A DNA stretch of 64,000 nt from Candidatus Methylophosphatis roskildensis (GTDB lineage Bacteria > Pseudomonadota > Gammaproteobacteria > Burkholderiales > Rhodocyclaceae): contig JADJEV010000003.1 in assembly GCA_016708905.1 (NCBI GenBank), positions 1,054,001 through 1,118,000 of the forward strand, written 5' to 3'. The translations under genes were made by a program, and so were the position numbers. Positions within the stretch are counted from its first letter, which is position 1; each line of letters opens with the position of its first letter. Positions 1-8,869 of this stretch are shown here, one piece after another. The notes under the pieces are model-generated. The model was not told the origin of the DNA, did no database searches, and was given only the letters and a program-made list of their open reading frames with translations.

Positions 1-103
1 TCACGGGTTCACCGAATACTTACGGATGTTCGAGAAAATGGATCGCAAACTACTGGGTCGAAGGGGTTTACTCCGTTCCATCCATGCCGATATAGTGCGG
101 GCC

Positions 104-640
104 ATGTCGAAAAAGCCCGCCACCTTCCGCCGCCACCGCGCTCACGAAATCTGTGGACTGTGGCTGGTGATCGGTTGCCTGGCGCCCCTGGCACAGGCAC
201 AGGAGACGGCGGCAACACCGGCGCCGATCAGCCTGATGGACCGGGTTTCGAGCGGCGCCCATGAGATGGCGCTGAACGCGCTGTCGGTCATCGGCATCGA
301 TTACCGCTACGGCGGGAACGACCCCGAGACCGGCTTCGACTGCAGCGGCATGGTCCGCCACGTCGTGCGCAACGCACTCGGACTCGATCTGCCACGAACG
401 GCACGCGAGATGGCGCAGATCGGCAAGCGCATTCCGCTCGATGACCTGAAGCCCGGCGACCTGGTCTTTTTCAACACCATGCGCCGCGCCTTTTCGCACG
501 TCGGCATCTACCTTGGCGACAAGCGATTCGTCCACGCGCCGTCGACAGGCGGCCAGGTTCGCATCGACGATATGAGCGCCCGCTACTGGCTTGCCCGCTT
601 CGAGGGCGCCCGCCGCCTGCCCGCGGAACCCCAGCTTTAG
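104..640 (+). CDS. NlpC/P60 family cell-wall hydrolase
   Basis: Predicted secreted peptidoglycan endopeptidase of the NlpC/P60 (C40) family, which cuts stem peptides. With the start at 104 the product is 178 residues and opens with a basic stretch followed by a hydrophobic signal segment ending near AQAQ. The catalytic set is visible: Cys80 in DCSGM, His132 in SHVGIYLG and His144 in FVHAPS. An upstream in-frame ATG at 26 would add 26 residues that look unlike a signal peptide, so 104 is preferred. It stands alone ahead of the iron transporter genes. Family assignment is secure; the exact bond cleaved is not shown. Confidence 0.88.
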   Translation: MSKKPATFRRHRAHEICGLWLVIGCLAPLAQAQETAATPAPISLMDRVSSGAHEMALNALSVIGIDYRYGGNDPETGFDCSGMVRHVVRNALGLDLPRTAREMAQIGKRIPLDDLKPGDLVFFNTMRRAFSHVGIYLGDKRFVHAPSTGGQVRIDDMSARYWLARFEGARRLPAEPQL

Positions 641-760
641 TCGCCGCGGCAATCGCTGCCGCCCACCGCACATCCTGTTCGTCCCTGGCTTGCCGGCGCG
701 GTGTGCTCTACGCGGCAGAGGTCAAATCACCCTACTACGATATACAAACGAGAATACATT

Positions 761-779
761 GCAATTGACAATCATTCTT
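761..779 (+). promoter_or_regulatory. Fur-box-like operator ahead of the iron-binding protein gene
   Basis: The 19-mer GCAATTGACAATCATTCTT matches 13 of 19 positions of the classical Fur consensus (GATAATGATAATCATTATC) by direct comparison. It lies 50 bp before the ATG at 829 and contains a TTGACA hexamer that could be a -35 element, so a bound repressor would block transcription. The role is inferred from the match and from the downstream iron transporter gene. Confidence 0.5.
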
Positions 780-828
780 GTTAGAGTCTCGCCGTCCACG
801 AATTCGTATTCCCTGGGAGCAGCAAATC

Positions 829-1851
829 ATGAGTTTTCGCGTTGTCCCGATCACCCTGGTCTGCCTTGCCGCACTCTGCCCGGCAGTCGCGGCTGCGGAC
901 GAGCAGGTGCTCAACCTCTACACCGCGCGCCACTACCAGACCGACGAGGCGCTCTACACGAACTTCACGAAATCGACCGGCATCAAGGTCAATCGCCTGG
1001 AAGGCAAGGAAGACGAGTTGCTCGAGCGGATCAGGAACGAAGGCGCCAACAGCCCGGCCGACGTATTCGTGACCGTCGATGCGGCGCGGCTGGAAATCGC
1101 CGACAGCCTGGGTCTGTTCGCCCCGGTGAAATCGAAGCTGCTCGATGAGCGCGTGCCAGCCAACCTGCGCACATCGAACTGGATCGCGTTCTCGACCCGC
1201 GCCCGGGTGATCGTTTACAACAAGCAGGCGGTGCAACCCGAAGACGTGCAGAGCTACATGGATCTTGCCGCGCCGAAGCTGAGGGGCCAGGTCTGTTCGC
1301 GCTCGGGTGCTCACCCGTACAACCTGTCGCTCGGCTCGGCGATCATTTCCCACGAAGGCGAAGCCGGGGCCGAGGAATGGGCGCGCGGCGTAGTGGCGAA
1401 CTTCGCCCGCACTCCGAAGGGTGGCGACACGGACCAGATCCGTGCCGTCGCGGCCGGCGAATGCGGTGTCACCATCTCCAACACCTACTACCTGGTGCGC
1501 CTGATGCGCTCGGACAAGCCCGAGGACAAGAAGGCGGTCCAGGCCATCGGCATCGTTTGGCCCAATCAGAAAACCTGGGGCACGCACATCAACATCTCCG
1601 GCGCGGGTATTCTCAAAACCGCACCGAACAAGGATGCCGCGCTCAAGTTCATGGAGTATCTGGCGAGCGACGCGGCACAGCGCTACTTCGCCAACGGCAA
1701 CAACGAGTGGCCGGTCGTCAAGAATGTCGTAGTCAGCAACCCGGAGCTCGAAGCGCTGGGCAAGTTCAAGCCCGACGTTCTGCCGATCGGCCAACTGGCG
1801 AAAAACACCGCATTGGCGCAGAAGATCTTCGACCGCGCCGGATTTCGCTGA
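829..1851 (+). CDS. fbpA: Fe(3+) ABC transporter periplasmic substrate-binding protein
   Basis: Periplasmic ferric-iron-binding protein of the FbpA/FutA/AfuA family that delivers Fe3+ to an inner-membrane ABC permease. The 340-residue product has a signal peptide (cleavage near AVAAADEQ), the family opening NLYTARHYQTDE, and the adjacent tyrosines Tyr220-Tyr221 in NTYYLVRL that ligate iron in FbpA. The ATG at 829 is preferred to an earlier in-frame start at 778 because it follows a GGGAG site and begins the signal peptide. A Fur-box-like site lies upstream. It converges on the permease gene, leaving about 50 bp between the two stop codons. Confidence 0.9.
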   Translation: MSFRVVPITLVCLAALCPAVAAADEQVLNLYTARHYQTDEALYTNFTKSTGIKVNRLEGKEDELLERIRNEGANSPADVFVTVDAARLEIADSLGLFAPVKSKLLDERVPANLRTSNWIAFSTRARVIVYNKQAVQPEDVQSYMDLAAPKLRGQVCSRSGAHPYNLSLGSAIISHEGEAGAEEWARGVVANFARTPKGGDTDQIRAVAAGECGVTISNTYYLVRLMRSDKPEDKKAVQAIGIVWPNQKTWGTHINISGAGILKTAPNKDAALKFMEYLASDAAQRYFANGNNEWPVVKNVVVSNPELEALGKFKPDVLPIGQLAKNTALAQKIFDRAGFR

Positions 1852-1900
1852 CGCCGGCAGCCCGCCGGACAGCAGCCACACCCTGCCGAGCGCTTGCCCT

Positions 1901-3583
1901 CTACTGCCGGCGCGAAAGCGCGATCTGCCGCGACAGCACGATCAAAGGAAGTACCCCGACCGCGACGATCGTCAGTGCCGAAGTCGAAGCTTCGGCCAAG
2001 CGCTCGTCCGCCGCCAACGTATAGGCCTGTGTGGCAAGCGTGTCGAAGTTGAAGGGTCGCATGACCAGTGTCGCCGGCAACTCCTTCATCACATCGACGA
2101 ACACCAGCAACCCCGCGGTAAGCAGGCTGCCACGCAGCAGCGGCACATGCACGCGACGGAGGGTCTCGCCCTGCGTATGGCCGAGACTGCGCGCGGCGTC
2201 GTCCATGCTCGGTGTGATCTTGGACAAGCTGGCCTCCACGCCCTGCAGGGCAACCGCCAGGAACCGCGCCAGGTAGGCGAAGACCAGCGCTGCGATGCCA
2301 CCGGTTATCAGCAGTCCCGGGTTTGCACCGGTCGCCCGCTCGATGAGCTGGGCCAACCAGTTGTCGAGCCGGGTCACCGGTATCAGCACGCCGACCGCGA
2401 TGACCGAGCCCGGCACGGCGTAGCCCAGCCCGACCACGCGGGTCGCCAGGGTGGTCGCCGTACCACGGCGAATGCGGGCCGCATAAGCCAGCAGAGTCGC
2501 AAGCGCCACCGCAATGATCGATGTCACCGCCGCCAGGGTGAAGCTGTTGGCTGACAGCTGCACGAACCGGGCGCCGAACTGCGCGTCACCCTCGGTGATC
2601 GACATCTTGAGCAAGAGTCCGCCGGGCAGCAGAAATCCCAGTCCGAGCGGAATCAGGCACCCGATTACGGCCAGCCCCGCACGCCAGCCGCGAAGCCGAC
2701 GTCCCGGGTAGGGGCGGTTGCGTCCGGTCGTGTCATTGAACCGGGCCCGGCCACGCGAAGCGCGTTCCAGTGTCAGCACGGCGACGACGAAGAACAGCAG
2801 CGCCATCGACAGTTGTGCTGCCGCCACCCGATCGCCGAGCGAGAACCAGGCCCGATAGATCCCGGTGGTAAAGGTCTGCACGGCGAAGTAGCTAACCGTT
2901 CCGTAGTCGGCCAGTGTTTCCATCAGCGCAAGCGCCACGCCGGCCACGATCGCAGGCCGCGCCAGCGGCAGGGAAACCTGAAAGAAGCTGGTCCAGGCAC
3001 CGAGTCCGAGCGACCGCGAAACCTCTATCATCCCGCCAGCCCGTTCCAGAAAGGCAGTGCGCGCGAGCAGGTAGACGTAAGGATAGAGGACGAGCACGAA
3101 CATCATGATCGCGCCGCCGAGCGTGCGTACGTCGGGAAACCAGTAATCGTCGCGATGCCATTCGAAGGTCTCGCGCAGCCACGATTGAAGCGGGCCGACG
3201 AACTGCAGCAGATCGGTGTAGGTGTACGCCATCACGTAGGCCGGAACTGCCAGCGGCAGCACCAGCGCCCAGTCGAACAGCCGCCTGCCGGGAAAGTCGA
3301 GCATGCTGGTAAGCCACGCCGCGCCGACCCCCAGAGCAGCCGTTCCGGCGCCGACGCCAAGACACAAGCAGAGGGTCGAGCGGAGGTAATCCGGCAACAC
3401 AGTAGATGCCAGGTGGTCCCAGGTGTCGCTGGTGCCGCCGAGGAAGACATTCGAGCCGACCGACAGCACCGGCCCGGCGACCAGCACGGCGACGAGCAAC
3501 GCCGCCACGACCAGCCCCGACAAGCGAGGACGGCCTGCAGCGATGCTCACAGGCGAACTCGCAGCAATCGGACGGGGATTCAC
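1901..3583 (-). CDS. fbpB: Fe(3+) ABC transporter permease, two fused permease domains
   Basis: Inner-membrane permease of the FbpB type, about 560 residues with two binding-protein-dependent transport domains in one chain. Many hydrophobic segments are visible, and each half carries an EAA-like coupling loop (SRSLGLGAW...PLARPAIVAG and ARSLGHTQGE...PLLRGSLLTAG). No ATG sits at the expected N terminus; GTG at 3583 or 3550 are the candidates, and the much longer open frame upstream runs antisense through the ATPase gene and is not believed. The gene is convergent with fbpA and divergent from fbpC, an unusual arrangement for a three-part importer. Confidence 0.88.
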   Translation of the reverse strand: MNPRPIAASSPVSIAAGRPRLSGLVVAALLVAVLVAGPVLSVGSNVFLGGTSDTWDHLASTVLPDYLRSTLCLCLGVGAGTAALGVGAAWLTSMLDFPGRRLFDWALVLPLAVPAYVMAYTYTDLLQFVGPLQSWLRETFEWHRDDYWFPDVRTLGGAIMMFVLVLYPYVYLLARTAFLERAGGMIEVSRSLGLGAWTSFFQVSLPLARPAIVAGVALALMETLADYGTVSYFAVQTFTTGIYRAWFSLGDRVAAAQLSMALLFFVVAVLTLERASRGRARFNDTTGRNRPYPGRRLRGWRAGLAVIGCLIPLGLGFLLPGGLLLKMSITEGDAQFGARFVQLSANSFTLAAVTSIIAVALATLLAYAARIRRGTATTLATRVVGLGYAVPGSVIAVGVLIPVTRLDNWLAQLIERATGANPGLLITGGIAALVFAYLARFLAVALQGVEASLSKITPSMDDAARSLGHTQGETLRRVHVPLLRGSLLTAGLLVFVDVMKELPATLVMRPFNFDTLATQAYTLAADERLAEASTSALTIVAVGVLPLIVLSRQIALSRRQ

Positions 3584-3697
3584 ACGGATGAACCGGACAA
3601 AGGATTGGCAGCGGATGACGAAACCGGGGATTCCGGAGCCAAGCTCCTGATGCGAATTATAATCGGCCGCATCACTGGCAGCCTGCAAGTCGAGGCC

Positions 3698-4819
3698 ATG
3701 GCTCTGCTTGAGTTGAAGGAAGTCGATCAGTCCTACGGCGACCACAAGGTGGTGGATCGTCTGAGCTTTGCGCTTGAGCGCGGCAGCATCGGATGCCTGC
3801 TGGGCCCTTCCGGCTGCGGCAAGACCACCGTGCTGCGATGCATTGCGGGATTCGAACCGGTCACGCACGGAACCATCGTGTTCGAAGACCTGACGGTCAG
3901 CGGGCCCCGCATCCATCTGGCTGCCGAGAAACGGCGCATTGGCATGGTGTTTCAGGACTACGCGCTGTTTCCGCATCTGACGGTTGCGCAAAACGTTGCC
4001 TTCGGTCTGCGCAGTGTCCCCGGTGCCCAGGCACGCGCGTTCGAACTTCTGCGAACGGTTGGTCTGGCGGGGCAGGATCGCAAATACCCGCACGAGCTTT
4101 CCGGCGGCCAGCAGCAGCGCGTCGCACTGGCCCGCGCACTGGCCCCGCGGCCGCAATTGCTGCTGATGGACGAGCCGTTTTCCAATCTCGACGTCGACCT
4201 GCGCGAACGCCTCGCCACCGAGGTGCGCGACATCATCAAGTCGGCCGGCACCACGGCAATTCTGGTGACCCACGATCAGCACGAGGCTTTTGCGATCGCC
4301 GACGAGATCGGTGTGATGCACGAGGGCCGCATTCAGCAATGGGACAGTGCCTATAACCTGTATCATCGGCCGCGCAACCGCTTTGTCGCGGATTTTGTCG
4401 GTCAGGGCGTGTTCCTGCCCGGCAGCGTGCTCGACACCGAGAACGTCCAGGTGGAACTTGGTCTGCTGCACAGCCACGTGCCGATCGAGTGCAGCCTCGG
4501 CTGTGGTGCATGCAGCAAGGGTTGCAATGTCGACGTACTGCTGCGTCCCGACGACGTCATCCACGACGACAGCAGCCCGATGAAAGCGGAGGTCGTCTGC
4601 AAGGCGTTCCGCGGCGCCGAGATCCTCTATACCCTTCGGCTGGCCAGCGGCGCGCGCGTGCTCTCTCTCGTCCCGTCCCACCACAATCACGCGCTGGGCG
4701 AGAGGATCGGCATCCGTCTCGATGTCGATCACGTAGTTGCCTTCCGCCACGCCGAGAACGCGGCACAAATCGACGCGGGCATCGCCGCCGTCAGCATGCC
4801 CGTTCTGAAACGCGCCTGA
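3698..4819 (+). CDS. fbpC: Fe(3+) ABC transporter ATP-binding protein with a C-terminal cysteine cluster
   Basis: ATPase subunit expected to power the FbpB permease. The 373-residue protein shows Walker A GPSGCGKTT, signature LSGGQQQR, Walker B LLLMDEPFSNLD and the VTHD switch histidine, followed by a C-terminal regulatory region. That region contains Cys265, Cys269, Cys272 and Cys276 spaced C-x3-C-x2-C-x3-C, which could bind metal or an iron-sulfur cluster. ATG 3698 is chosen; 3650 is an alternative. The 114-bp gap to the divergent permease holds a TATAAT hexamer at 3658. aat follows 14 bp downstream. Confidence 0.9.
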   Translation: MALLELKEVDQSYGDHKVVDRLSFALERGSIGCLLGPSGCGKTTVLRCIAGFEPVTHGTIVFEDLTVSGPRIHLAAEKRRIGMVFQDYALFPHLTVAQNVAFGLRSVPGAQARAFELLRTVGLAGQDRKYPHELSGGQQQRVALARALAPRPQLLLMDEPFSNLDVDLRERLATEVRDIIKSAGTTAILVTHDQHEAFAIADEIGVMHEGRIQQWDSAYNLYHRPRNRFVADFVGQGVFLPGSVLDTENVQVELGLLHSHVPIECSLGCGACSKGCNVDVLLRPDDVIHDDSSPMKAEVVCKAFRGAEILYTLRLASGARVLSLVPSHHNHALGERIGIRLDVDHVVAFRHAENAAQIDAGIAAVSMPVLKRA

Positions 4820-4833
4820 CGGCAGAACCTATC

Positions 4834-5559
4834 TTGATTCCCTGGCTCGGATCGGAAATCGAGTTCCCGCCCTTGTCGCGGGCGCTGACCCGACCCAATG
4901 GCCTGCTCTGCGCCGGCGGTGATCTGTCGCCACAGCGGTTGCTGCAGGCCTATCGCCACGGCATTTTTCCCTGGTACAGCGAAGGCGAGCCCCTGCTCTG
5001 GTGGTCACCCGATCCACGCATGGTGCTGATCCCTTCGGAGTTGCGCCTCTCGCGCTCATTGCGCAAGCGGCTGAGGAATCACGACTACAGTGTGCGTTGC
5101 GACAATGCCTTTGACGATGTCATGGCTGCCTGTGCCGCGCCACGGGACGGCGCGTCGGGCACCTGGATCGTTCCGGAAATGCAGGCAGCCTACGGGCGTC
5201 TGCAGCGGCTCGGCTTTGCGCACTCCGTCGAAACCTGGATCGACGGACAACTGGCGGGCGGCCTCTACGGCGTGGCGATCGGCCGCGCCTTCTACGGCGA
5301 ATCGATGTTCAGTCGCGCTACCGATGCGAGCAAAATTGCACTTGCCCATCTCGCACGCTATCTTGTGCACCGGAAATTTGCCGTGGTCGATTGCCAGATG
5401 AACACCGCGCATCTCGCTTCGCTGGGCGCCAGGGAGATCCCCCGCGACGAATTTGTCGCCGGCCTCGCGCGGTGGACTTCCGAAGGTGACGCGCCGGCGC
5501 GATGGCCGGTCGATGCAATGGCCAACCTGTTTCGCACTGCAACACCGATCGACGCATGA
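4834..5559 (+). CDS. aat: leucyl/phenylalanyl-tRNA--protein transferase
   Basis: Aat moves Leu or Phe from charged tRNA onto N-terminal Arg or Lys of proteins, creating a primary N-degron read by ClpS-ClpAP in the cytoplasm. The 241-residue product has the family blocks GLLCAGGDLSPQRLLQAYRHG, IFPWYSEGEPLLWWSPDPRMVL, GTWIVPEM, FYGESMFSR and HLASLGAREIPR. No ATG fits; the TTG at 4834 gives the usual N terminus (IPWL). It starts just after fbpC and its stop overlaps the bpt start as ATGA, so aat and bpt should be translationally coupled. Confidence 0.93.
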   Translation: MIPWLGSEIEFPPLSRALTRPNGLLCAGGDLSPQRLLQAYRHGIFPWYSEGEPLLWWSPDPRMVLIPSELRLSRSLRKRLRNHDYSVRCDNAFDDVMAACAAPRDGASGTWIVPEMQAAYGRLQRLGFAHSVETWIDGQLAGGLYGVAIGRAFYGESMFSRATDASKIALAHLARYLVHRKFAVVDCQMNTAHLASLGAREIPRDEFVAGLARWTSEGDAPARWPVDAMANLFRTATPIDA

Positions 5560-6302
5560 CGCTGCTCAAGGATCTGCCCTACACGCTGCTGCAGTTCTAC
5601 GCGACTGCACCCTATTCCTGCTCCTATCTGCCGGGCAGAGTGGCGCGCTCACAAGTCGCGACGCCATCGCACATGATCGATGCAGTGCTCTACGGGGAAC
5701 TGGTTCGCAACGGATTCCGCCGCAGCGGCGTGTTCACCTACCGGCCCTATTGCGACGCCTGCCGTGCCTGCGTGCCGGTACGCGTGCCGGTTGCGGACTT
5801 CGCTGCGAACCGGAGCCAGCGACGCACCTCGGCGCGCAATGCACATCTGGTCGCGCGCGAATTGCCGCTGGTTTTTCGCGAGGAGCATTACGCGCTCTAC
5901 CAGCGTTACCAGGCAAGTCGCCACAGCGGCGGCGGCATGGATCAGGATTCGCGCGAGCAGTACGCGCATTTCCTGCTGCAAAGCCATGTCGACTCCCGCC
6001 TGGTCGAGTTTCGCGACAACGGCGTACTGCGCGTGGTCAGCATCATCGACGTGCTGGCGGACGGTCTGTCCTCGGTCTACACCTTCTACGATCCGGACTT
6101 TTCCGGAGCCAGCTTCGGCACCTTCGGCATCCTTTGGCAGATCGGGCAATGCCGGCTGCTCGGTCTGCCTTACCTCTACCTCGGCTACTGGATTCGCGAC
6201 AGCAACAAGATGGCCTACAAGGCGCGCTTTCGGCCGATCGAAGGACGTGTGAACGGGCAATGGCGCAAGTTGTCGAGCTCTGATCTCAATCATCTGGGCT
6301 GA
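5556..6302 (+). CDS. bpt: aspartate/glutamate leucyltransferase (Bpt)
   Basis: Bacterial protein transferase that attaches Leu to N-terminal Asp or Glu, the secondary-destabilising branch of the bacterial N-degron pathway. The 248-residue protein carries the N-terminal cysteine block YCDACRACVPVRVPV and the C-terminal LYLGYWIRDSNKMAYKARF region typical of ATE/Bpt enzymes. The ATG overlaps the aat stop codon by four bases. Having both transferases in one overlapping pair implies ClpS-dependent turnover of both basic and acidic N termini. Confidence 0.92.
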   Translation: MTLLKDLPYTLLQFYATAPYSCSYLPGRVARSQVATPSHMIDAVLYGELVRNGFRRSGVFTYRPYCDACRACVPVRVPVADFAANRSQRRTSARNAHLVARELPLVFREEHYALYQRYQASRHSGGGMDQDSREQYAHFLLQSHVDSRLVEFRDNGVLRVVSIIDVLADGLSSVYTFYDPDFSGASFGTFGILWQIGQCRLLGLPYLYLGYWIRDSNKMAYKARFRPIEGRVNGQWRKLSSSDLNHLG

Positions 6303-6483
6303 GCGCGATTCGGGCCGCCCGCTGCTTCCCCGCTGCTTCCGCGATTTCTGTCGAATTGATCACAACCGCACGCGCGCAATCCGGATTTCGGTCTATGCTC
6401 GCGCCCTCGCCGGCGCAGCGGTCACATGGGCAAACCGGCTCGCAACCGTCCAAGACGAGTCGAACTGCCTTGCTGCATCGCAC

Positions 6484-8028
6484 ATGAACGCCTTTTCGTC
6501 CCGCCACGCGCCCCATCACTTCGGGGACACTTCCTACATTCGACTCGCCTTCGCCCTGATCCTCCTGCTTGCCGCAGCGATGCGCTTTGCCAACATCGGC
6601 GTCCTGCCGCTCTGGCTCGATGAGGGCTACTCCTGGTGGGATGCCCAGCAATCCCTGGCCGACCTTTGGGCACTCGTACCGCAGTGCGATCCTCACCCGC
6701 CGCTCTACGCGATGCTGCTCAAGCTGTGGGTCGATGCTTTCGGTGACAGCAGTGCCGCCTTGCGCTCACTGTCCGCCGTCGCCGGCGTAATCACAACGGG
6801 ATTCGTCATGCTCGCTGGCCGCGAACTTGGCCTGCGGCACGCCCTGATTGCGGGCCTGATCTTCGCGACTGCGCCGTTCCAGGTTCAGTTCTCGCAGGAA
6901 GCGCGGCCCTATGCAATGCTGGCGATGGCCTCTTCGATGCTGTGCTTCGGCGCCCTGCGCCTGCTGGGGCATGAGCGCCCCCAAAGAACGTCCGGTGCCT
7001 GGGCGGCGCTGATCGTTGGCGGCGCGCTGATGCTGTGGTTCAACAATACTGCGGCCCTGCTGCTCGCCGCCTTCGGCATCGGCGCCCTGCTCTTGATGGC
7101 GGGTGATCGAGGCGCCCGCCGGTTCTTTGTGCCGCTGGCCGGCGCGGCCTTGCTGATCGGCCTGCTCTGGCTTCCGTATGTGCCGACGTTCATCGAACAA
7201 GCACGCGGGATCAGTGCGGACTTCTGGATTCAGCGTCCCGGTTGGTGGCAGTTTCGTCAGGAATTGCGCTGGGCGCTCGGCGTGCATTCCGACGCCGCAC
7301 TTGCAGTCATCGTGGCGCTTTGGGCGCTTGGAATCCTGCTGCTGGCGCGCGTCGGCCAATGGCGCGCAGCGCTGCTGCTGGGCTGCCTTGCGGCAATCCC
7401 GGTGCTGCTGAATTTCGCGATTAGCCTGGTGAGCACACCGATCTACCTCGCGCGCACGCTGATCGGCGTCGGGCCACCGTTCGTGCTCGGGCTCGCCGGC
7501 GTCTTCGCGACGCTGCGCTGGCGCCGCGCCATGCAACTGGGCGTCGCGCTGCTGGTCGGCTACCAGTTGTGGCTCGCGCTGCCGATGCTGGGCGCGACCG
7601 ATCGCAAGGAGCCCTGGAGCGAGGTCGTTCGCCAGATCGTCGATGACGTCGAATCGGACGGTGCCGTGGCGACCGAGGCCATCGTACTGACCGAGCCCAA
7701 CGAAATGGTGTTGCCGCTGCGCCACGCCCTGCTGTCCGCCGATGTGAAACTGCCGGTACACGGCATACCGGGCGAATTTCCGCAGCCGGGCATTGCCGGC
7801 GCGCGCTACCCTTCGGGGAAGTGCGCACCATCGGTTGCCGGCATGGATCTCGAACCAGCGGACAGGGTCATCGCTGGCAGCAAGCTGGCCTTCCTGATCA
7901 CCCGCCGCAACAACTCCTACGACCCGAGCAATGCCGTACTTGCCCACCTGCGTTCCAGGGGCTGGGCGTCGCTGGAAACCCACACCTTCGAGCCCGGCGC
8001 AATCACCGTCTACCGGCTGCGGCACTAA
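6484..8028 (+). CDS. GT-C fold membrane glycosyltransferase (PMT/family 39-like)
   Basis: Predicted polytopic inner-membrane glycosyltransferase of 514 residues using a polyprenyl-linked sugar donor. The first loop has the acidic motif WLDEGYSWWD and the second loop has QFSQEARPYAML, both typical of the family 39 / ArnT-like group. Around ten to twelve hydrophobic helices fill residues 20-370 and a soluble periplasmic C-terminal domain follows. The acceptor (lipid, glycan or protein) cannot be told from sequence. Its stop overlaps the stop of soxZ on the other strand by 4 bp. Confidence 0.82.
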   Translation: MNAFSSRHAPHHFGDTSYIRLAFALILLLAAAMRFANIGVLPLWLDEGYSWWDAQQSLADLWALVPQCDPHPPLYAMLLKLWVDAFGDSSAALRSLSAVAGVITTGFVMLAGRELGLRHALIAGLIFATAPFQVQFSQEARPYAMLAMASSMLCFGALRLLGHERPQRTSGAWAALIVGGALMLWFNNTAALLLAAFGIGALLLMAGDRGARRFFVPLAGAALLIGLLWLPYVPTFIEQARGISADFWIQRPGWWQFRQELRWALGVHSDAALAVIVALWALGILLLARVGQWRAALLLGCLAAIPVLLNFAISLVSTPIYLARTLIGVGPPFVLGLAGVFATLRWRRAMQLGVALLVGYQLWLALPMLGATDRKEPWSEVVRQIVDDVESDGAVATEAIVLTEPNEMVLPLRHALLSADVKLPVHGIPGEFPQPGIAGARYPSGKCAPSVAGMDLEPADRVIAGSKLAFLITRRNNSYDPSNAVLAHLRSRGWASLETHTFEPGAITVYRLRH

Positions 8029-8357
8029 CTCCTGGATGCCGGGGTTGCCTCGACCAGCGTTTCGTCGGTCCTGCTGTCGCCCTTGTTGTCGTTCCAACTG
8101 ACGACCACCCTGTCGCCGGCCTTTGCGCCTGTCACCTTGAAGGCGAACCACGGATTGCGTGCCACCGCAGTGCCGATCTGCGCATCGAGCACGGTCCTGT
8201 CGCCGACGATGACAGTCAGATGCTTGATGAAATGCGCGGGAACGAGATTCCCGGCCGGATCCTTGCGCCGGCCGGTATCCATCGGATGATTGACCAGGAC
8301 TCGTATCTCCGCGGCATCGCCCTTGATTCTGGCGCTGATTTTCATCGGGTCGCCCAT
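8025..8357 (-). CDS. soxZ: thiosulfate oxidation carrier complex protein SoxZ
   Basis: SoxZ partners SoxY to form the carrier on which sulfur intermediates are oxidised in the periplasm. The protein begins MGDPMKISARIKGD and contains the family stretch RVLVNHPMDTGRRKDPAG-PAHFI. ATG 8357 is preferred over 8375 because it matches the family N terminus and follows a GAGGCAG site. The gene lies directly downstream of soxY. No soxA, soxX, soxB or soxCD is present in this window. Confidence 0.92.
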   Translation of the reverse strand: MGDPMKISARIKGDAAEIRVLVNHPMDTGRRKDPAGNLVPAHFIKHLTVIVGDRTVLDAQIGTAVARNPWFAFKVTGAKAGDRVVVSWNDNKGDSRTDETLVEATPASRS

Positions 8358-8398
8358 GGTCTGCCTCGCGTTCAATCGATGCTGTAAATCGATCCGGA

Positions 8399-8869
8399 TC
8401 AGCCGCCGCAGCCGCCTATCGTCACCTGGACTTCCTTGGTGGTGAAGTAGAACTTGCCGCCCGCGTGCGCCACGACGCGGATCCTGGAGGTCTGCTGCAT
8501 CTTGACCCGCAGCCCCAGCGAAGGCAACGCACCGCCGGCCAGATCGAAATGGGCCGCCAGGGAAGTCGGATTCTTGTCGATGAAGACCGATAGCTTCTGC
8601 GTGTTGGCGACCTTGCTCGACACCTCAATCGGTACGACCGCGCTGTCCTCCGCGATGTCTGGAGCCTTGAGAAAGACATCGGCACTTTCGACCGGATCGA
8701 CGATCCCCATGGCGGCGAGCGCAGCGGCAATGTTATTGGCTTCGAACGCGGCGGCGTTCCAGTCGGCAGCCAGAACCTCGCCCGGCTTCAGGGCACCCGC
8801 GGCTATCGCCGCAAGCAATGCGCTGCTGGCACCGGCGCCCTTCAGGAGCAGTCTGCGTAGCGGGTTCAT
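8399..8869 (-). CDS. soxY: thiosulfate oxidation carrier protein SoxY
   Basis: SoxY covalently carries sulfur species on the cysteine of its flexible C-terminal arm, and the last residues here are exactly that motif, GGCGG. The 156-residue precursor has a Tat-like leader (MNPLRRLLLKGAGASS) and cleavage near VLAADW, consistent with folded export together with SoxZ. A longer upstream reading frame has no support. soxZ follows 41 bp downstream of its stop. The 343-bp gap to acnA holds the divergent promoters. Confidence 0.93.
   Translation of the reverse strand: MNPLRRLLLKGAGASSALLAAIAAGALKPGEVLAADWNAAAFEANNIAAALAAMGIVDPVESADVFLKAPDIAEDSAVVPIEVSSKVANTQKLSVFIDKNPTSLAAHFDLAGGALPSLGLRVKMQQTSRIRVVAHAGGKFYFTTKEVQVTIGGCGG

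Noticed and set aside
3584..4768. Upstream extension of the permease frame to a 955-residue product
   Set aside because: It runs antisense through the clearly coding fbpC gene and its translation has no membrane or family features.
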